Assembly: GCA_035610835.1 (NCBI GenBank)
Contig: CM069455.1
Location: 37,789,278-37,853,277, forward strand
Source of the DNA: Ophiura sarsii
Taxonomy: Eukaryota; Echinodermata; Ophiuroidea; Amphilepidida; Ophiuridae
Length of the DNA stretch: 64,000 nt
Direction of reading: 5' to 3'
In this document: piece after piece, positions 60,601-64,000 of the stretch
How the letters are laid out: each line of letters begins with the position of its first letter
Position numbering within the stretch: position 1 is the first letter of the stretch
Made by a program: the position numbers and the translations under genes
Notes under the pieces: model-generated
What the model was told of the DNA's origin: nothing
The model's database searches: none
The model's input: only the letters and a program-made list of their open reading frames with translations

Positions 60601-62086
60601 GTGGGGGTTTCGGAAATAATTGTTGTAATATTCCAGTGTTTTCATTTTATGCCAATGTTTTGATAATACATACATAAGTGCTGGATATAATTAAAAATTA
60701 GATATGTGTATGGATTTTGATAATCAACGAAGTATATTAAGAATCAAATTAATGTTATAATTAATTAATTTATATCGAAATATTATTAGGTTCCCATAAT
60801 ATGACATGTAGGCCTAGTTCTAAAATATATACAAATGTTACAATCCCGCACCTAACTCGCCTAGCACTGGTTTCGGGCTCGCTATTTCTTCTCGTTTACT
60901 GATATTCCATTTAAATGGAGCTCACATGCGATACATTTCCCGCGCTACATGTAGCAGGTATTATGCTTGGTTGATACCACAGAATAGTCCAACATGGTTT
61001 TGACTATCCGTGGTTGATAATACTACATGTACATGTTGGGCTGGAGGGGAACAGGCGAGGGCGTATAATTACGTCTACCCTCAGCCTTGTATATTTCTTA
61101 AAGTGGTAATATCACGCCCTATATGATAGATATTGAACCGAGATGGCGCAGCCATCGAGGTCAATATCGCCCTATATGACCATTATATCACGCCATGTAT
61201 GACCATGATAATAGGATATGTACATCCTTGACATCCTGTACATCCTGGTGCGTGCGTCCGATGATGCGGTTGACACCCATGCATGTGACCGTTATAGCCG
61301 GGGTTATAGCCATGGATATTTCCTGCTTATAAATACAAAACCGTGTCAAGTATTTTGCTTTTGCTTTCATTTTAAACGTTGGCCTTGTCAAACTTGTCAT
61401 GGCAAATAATCATAATAGATAAATAAATAAATACATAAATCAACTGCGCAAACAAAGTTCTGACATTTGTTTTTTAGTAGCCAATTTTTCAAATAGTTCG
61501 TGATAATATTCTTATCTATCATATATATATTCATAATTATATTCATACTTGCGTAGCTGCGTCAGTGCTTATAGCCACCTGTCTGTGAATTCAAAATGTG
61601 CCAAATTCATCACCATTTCGTGCCCATAGAACAACTCTGTCATTTGTTCAATGGAGTGTTTCGTTCAGAGTAAAAAGGCTGTTTAAAACTTTTAAACAAC
61701 TGATGTTGTTCAATTACCCTACTCAAACGAATGTTTAAATACCCAAAACCGTTAAAGCCGGGTATTTATTTAAAGGTTTTAAACAGTGTTTTATAGAGTA
61801 AACGTGAAAAAAGAACACATCAGCTTTTTATTCATATCAAATGTCCAAACTTTTTTTTTGAGCAGTTTATATATAAAAACAAATATACTGGTATAGAAGC
61901 AATCTTCTTGTAGATTACTCAATGCGATGCAGCGCGAAATATAAGTTAAACCATTTGGTTTAACTTATATAAAAAAATATATACAATAATATAAAACAAA
62001 TTCAAAGTTTAGACCTTCCGAGAAAGGGAGTCGTTTCTCTGAGACTAATCCTGGGATTGAGTCTGAATAGGTGACACCTTACAGGT
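60601..62086. other. Intergenic stretch
   Basis: It contains a palindrome at about 61129-61169 (GATATTGAACCGAGATGGC and its partner) flanked by ATATCACGCCCTATATGA words, and a partial foldback element at 61600-61840 related to those at 38710 and 39580. No gene is recognised. Confidence 0.5.
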
Positions 62087-62479
62087 TTACAGGTTTATTT
62101 ATTTCGCATATACAACATATCAATACAAAGTCAGAGCAAAAAATATACAAAACAATAGCATATATGCAAGGCGTCGTTGAAAAAAACTCACGAAGAGCTT
62201 ACACGTGTCAACGGCCCCTTTGGAAAAATGGTAACGGATGAGATAATACAAATAAGCAATTATGTTACAAGGATAAATCAATATAATAGGGAGATTATAT
62301 AAATATTATGAAAGTATAAAGTAATCTTTTTAAAACTTGGTTGGTGTGCATACACAGACAGACTTAGAGACAGACAGACATGACGGACACAAAGACAGAC
62401 CGACAGACAGACAGACAGGCAGACAGTCAGACACACATACATTGCGCAAGACAGCAAAATAAATATGGACAAACTGGTT
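62087..62479 (-). mobile_element. Retroelement 3' end, minus-strand copy
   Basis: Inverted match of 56412-56832 at high identity, starting TTACAGGTTTACAGG on the plus strand and ending CCAGTTTG on the minus strand. Differences are scattered base changes and the length of the GACA-type microsatellite (about 62355-62430). Confidence 0.7.
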
Positions 62480-63585
62480 GCCTTTGAAAGTATATTCATA
62501 CTTTATTAGATGTCTGAGGACATTGATTCAAATGATAGTCTAACCATGTAATCGTGTCGATATTCATGAATTAGTTTGTTTTTTTAAATGTATATATAAA
62601 AAATAAAAAACCAGCAGTTAAAAATTAATAAGTATTTAGACATTATAACTGCAGTTTCATGCTCACCAACCACACAGGTTGAAACAACTAGGCCTATATG
62701 TATATTGTTTGTTCGTGACTTGTTTTCACATTTGCTTAGGCGTCTGTTTTGTGGTTTTGAGATTTCCTGTGTGTTTAAAACGGAAATACCATCCTTGTGC
62801 AACACACGGATTTTGTTTTTCGATATTTTATTGTACAGATTATTTCATTTTGTATATTCGTACCAATGAGCAAAGACTTTGCAATGAGTTAACTCTTTGC
62901 TCGTACCCAGTATATACCAGAGTGTTGTGACCATTGACCAAGTTACTTAACTTTTTTGTATCACAAGCATATTGTAAAATTTGTCGTATCTGCTCTTATT
63001 TACATGTACATATACTCAGAGAACGATAGAATGATTGCAGATCGAATGTCATGCAAGTTTAAAATTACAGATTGGCCACGGGTGACCTCTGGATGCAAGT
63101 GCATGAATGTTGAAAACAATATTTTCGCGTGTTATCTTCTTTGGGTTAATACAAAACATGTAGACAGTTTACGCAAAATGAATTAACTAGCGTAAGACCA
63201 TAGCTGCTTTATTCTATAACATTTGAAAAATAAATGGTCGATATAATCAATTACATTGCATGTGTGACAAATATTATTATCTACTTTACCCATCTTTCAC
63301 TTTGGTGGGATTATAAATGTTGTGAAGGATTTGCCAATTTAATTAGATCAACCTCGCTTCATCGGTGATCAAGGGGAGGGGCGAGCCTTCTGAAAGGGGA
63401 GGGGAAATGCCCCTGCCCTGCCCCCTCTCTAGTTACCATGCTTTCAGTACTGACCGATATAATGATGACTGGCAGTATTATTGCAGTTTTGTTTCATTTT
63501 TGAGAATAATTATATAATAACTAAAAAATACCAATGTTTTGACTAATATAAGCGCGTGTTGGAGACAAAAACAAGACACATAAAT
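62480..63585. other. Unannotated intergenic stretch
   Basis: No gene is supported. A G/C-rich repeat scrap lies at about 63370-63430 (GGGGAGGGGAAATGCCCCTG). Confidence 0.4.
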
Positions 63586-63587
63586 TG

Positions 63588-63662
63588 GCGAGTGCAGAGT
63601 CGAACCGCCAACCAAGTTAAACTTGAGGGCCGATAACAGGCTTTCTACCAAGTAAACAATAC
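63588..63662 (-). pseudogene. tRNA-like sequence 4 (degenerate)
   Basis: On the minus strand, TTTACTTGGTAGAAAGC sits in the A-box position and GGCGGTTCGACTCTGC carries a B-box. A CAAG-TTTAA-CTTG hairpin occupies the anticodon-arm position, so a 7-base loop would be GTTTAAC with TTA in the anticodon place. Acceptor pairing is not convincing. Confidence 0.45.
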
Positions 63663-64000
63663 TCCATCGGTTTTGGGATTATTTAATTTAGTTGTGTTTT
63701 AGTTTTGTACCATGGGCTTTACTTTGCCCCCCCCCCCCCCTTCCTCCTCTTGTTGGAAGGCTCTCCCTCTGATGCTGCCCAAATGAAATGATAAACTTGA
63801 TGCATAATAACGACAGTTGGATATTCCCCACTGACCCCCCCCCCCCCCCCCCCCCCCCCCCAATTAGAGACCCTACACTCTCAGAACAGGTATTAAAAAA
63901 CATAGGTTAAAAGAATGTTGGTTAAAAAGTATACTAAAATTGAACCAATGGTAAATTTAACTTTGTTGGTTCTTCAGATATGGTTCATTATAGAGAGCAT
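63663..64000. other. Window end with two C runs
   Basis: C runs lie at about 63727-63740 and 63834-63861. No gene is seen. Confidence 0.5.

Overview
This is a eukaryotic (animal) genomic window of about 64 kb. It is AT-rich and repeat-dense, and holds one convincing host gene. The introns, the polyadenylation signal, the degraded non-LTR retrotransposons, the foldback/MITE-like elements and the long G/C homopolymers suggest a marine invertebrate, possibly a deuterostome such as an echinoderm or hemichordate. That placement is inference, because nothing here fixes the species. A run of 100 N at 20735-20834 shows this is an assembled scaffold.

Layout. 1-2257: foldback element with arms of about 225 bp, holding a 22-bp palindromic tandem repeat and a short retrotransposon fragment with its own target-site duplication. 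2400-8250: two intermixed AT-rich satellite families (units of about 390 and 180 bp). 8250-8890: hairpin-rich repeat. 9342-9479: near-perfect palindrome. 11287-13296: intact but 5'-truncated non-LTR reverse transcriptase ORF. 13905-16023: a segment bounded by inverted repeats and TA, holding a Ty3/gypsy integrase fragment and a frameshifted BTB/BACK (Kelch-like) gene fragment. 16200-16920: broken reverse transcriptase on the minus strand. 17815-18470: satellite. 20835-33215: tandem array of a unit of about 1.61 kb, seven full copies and one partial.

33338-47171 (+): the 3' half of a calcium-activated chloride channel regulator (CLCA) family gene. Seven exons can be joined in frame, covering the region after the VWA domain through the transmembrane segment to the stop codon. 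They were assigned by splice sites, phase and protein similarity. One intron appears to use a GC donor. The introns hold several foldback elements and another reverse transcriptase fragment. A polyadenylation signal follows at 48017. The 5' half of the gene (signal peptide, protease-like N-domain, VWA) was not found and may lie beyond the array, in the gap, or outside the window.

48030-64000 is intergenic: an inverted-repeat element carrying a direct duplication (48116-49790), a foldback (49880-51150), a 4.6-kb segment between 223-bp inverted repeats with three tRNA-like sequences and a degenerate reverse transcriptase (51171-55749), a pair of inverted retroelement 3' ends (56412-56832 and 62087-62479), and a GC-palindrome minisatellite (59060-60480). 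I see no operon-like or defence-like system. The notable content is nested mobile-element structure, a captured host-gene fragment, and the tandem array beside the CLCA exons.
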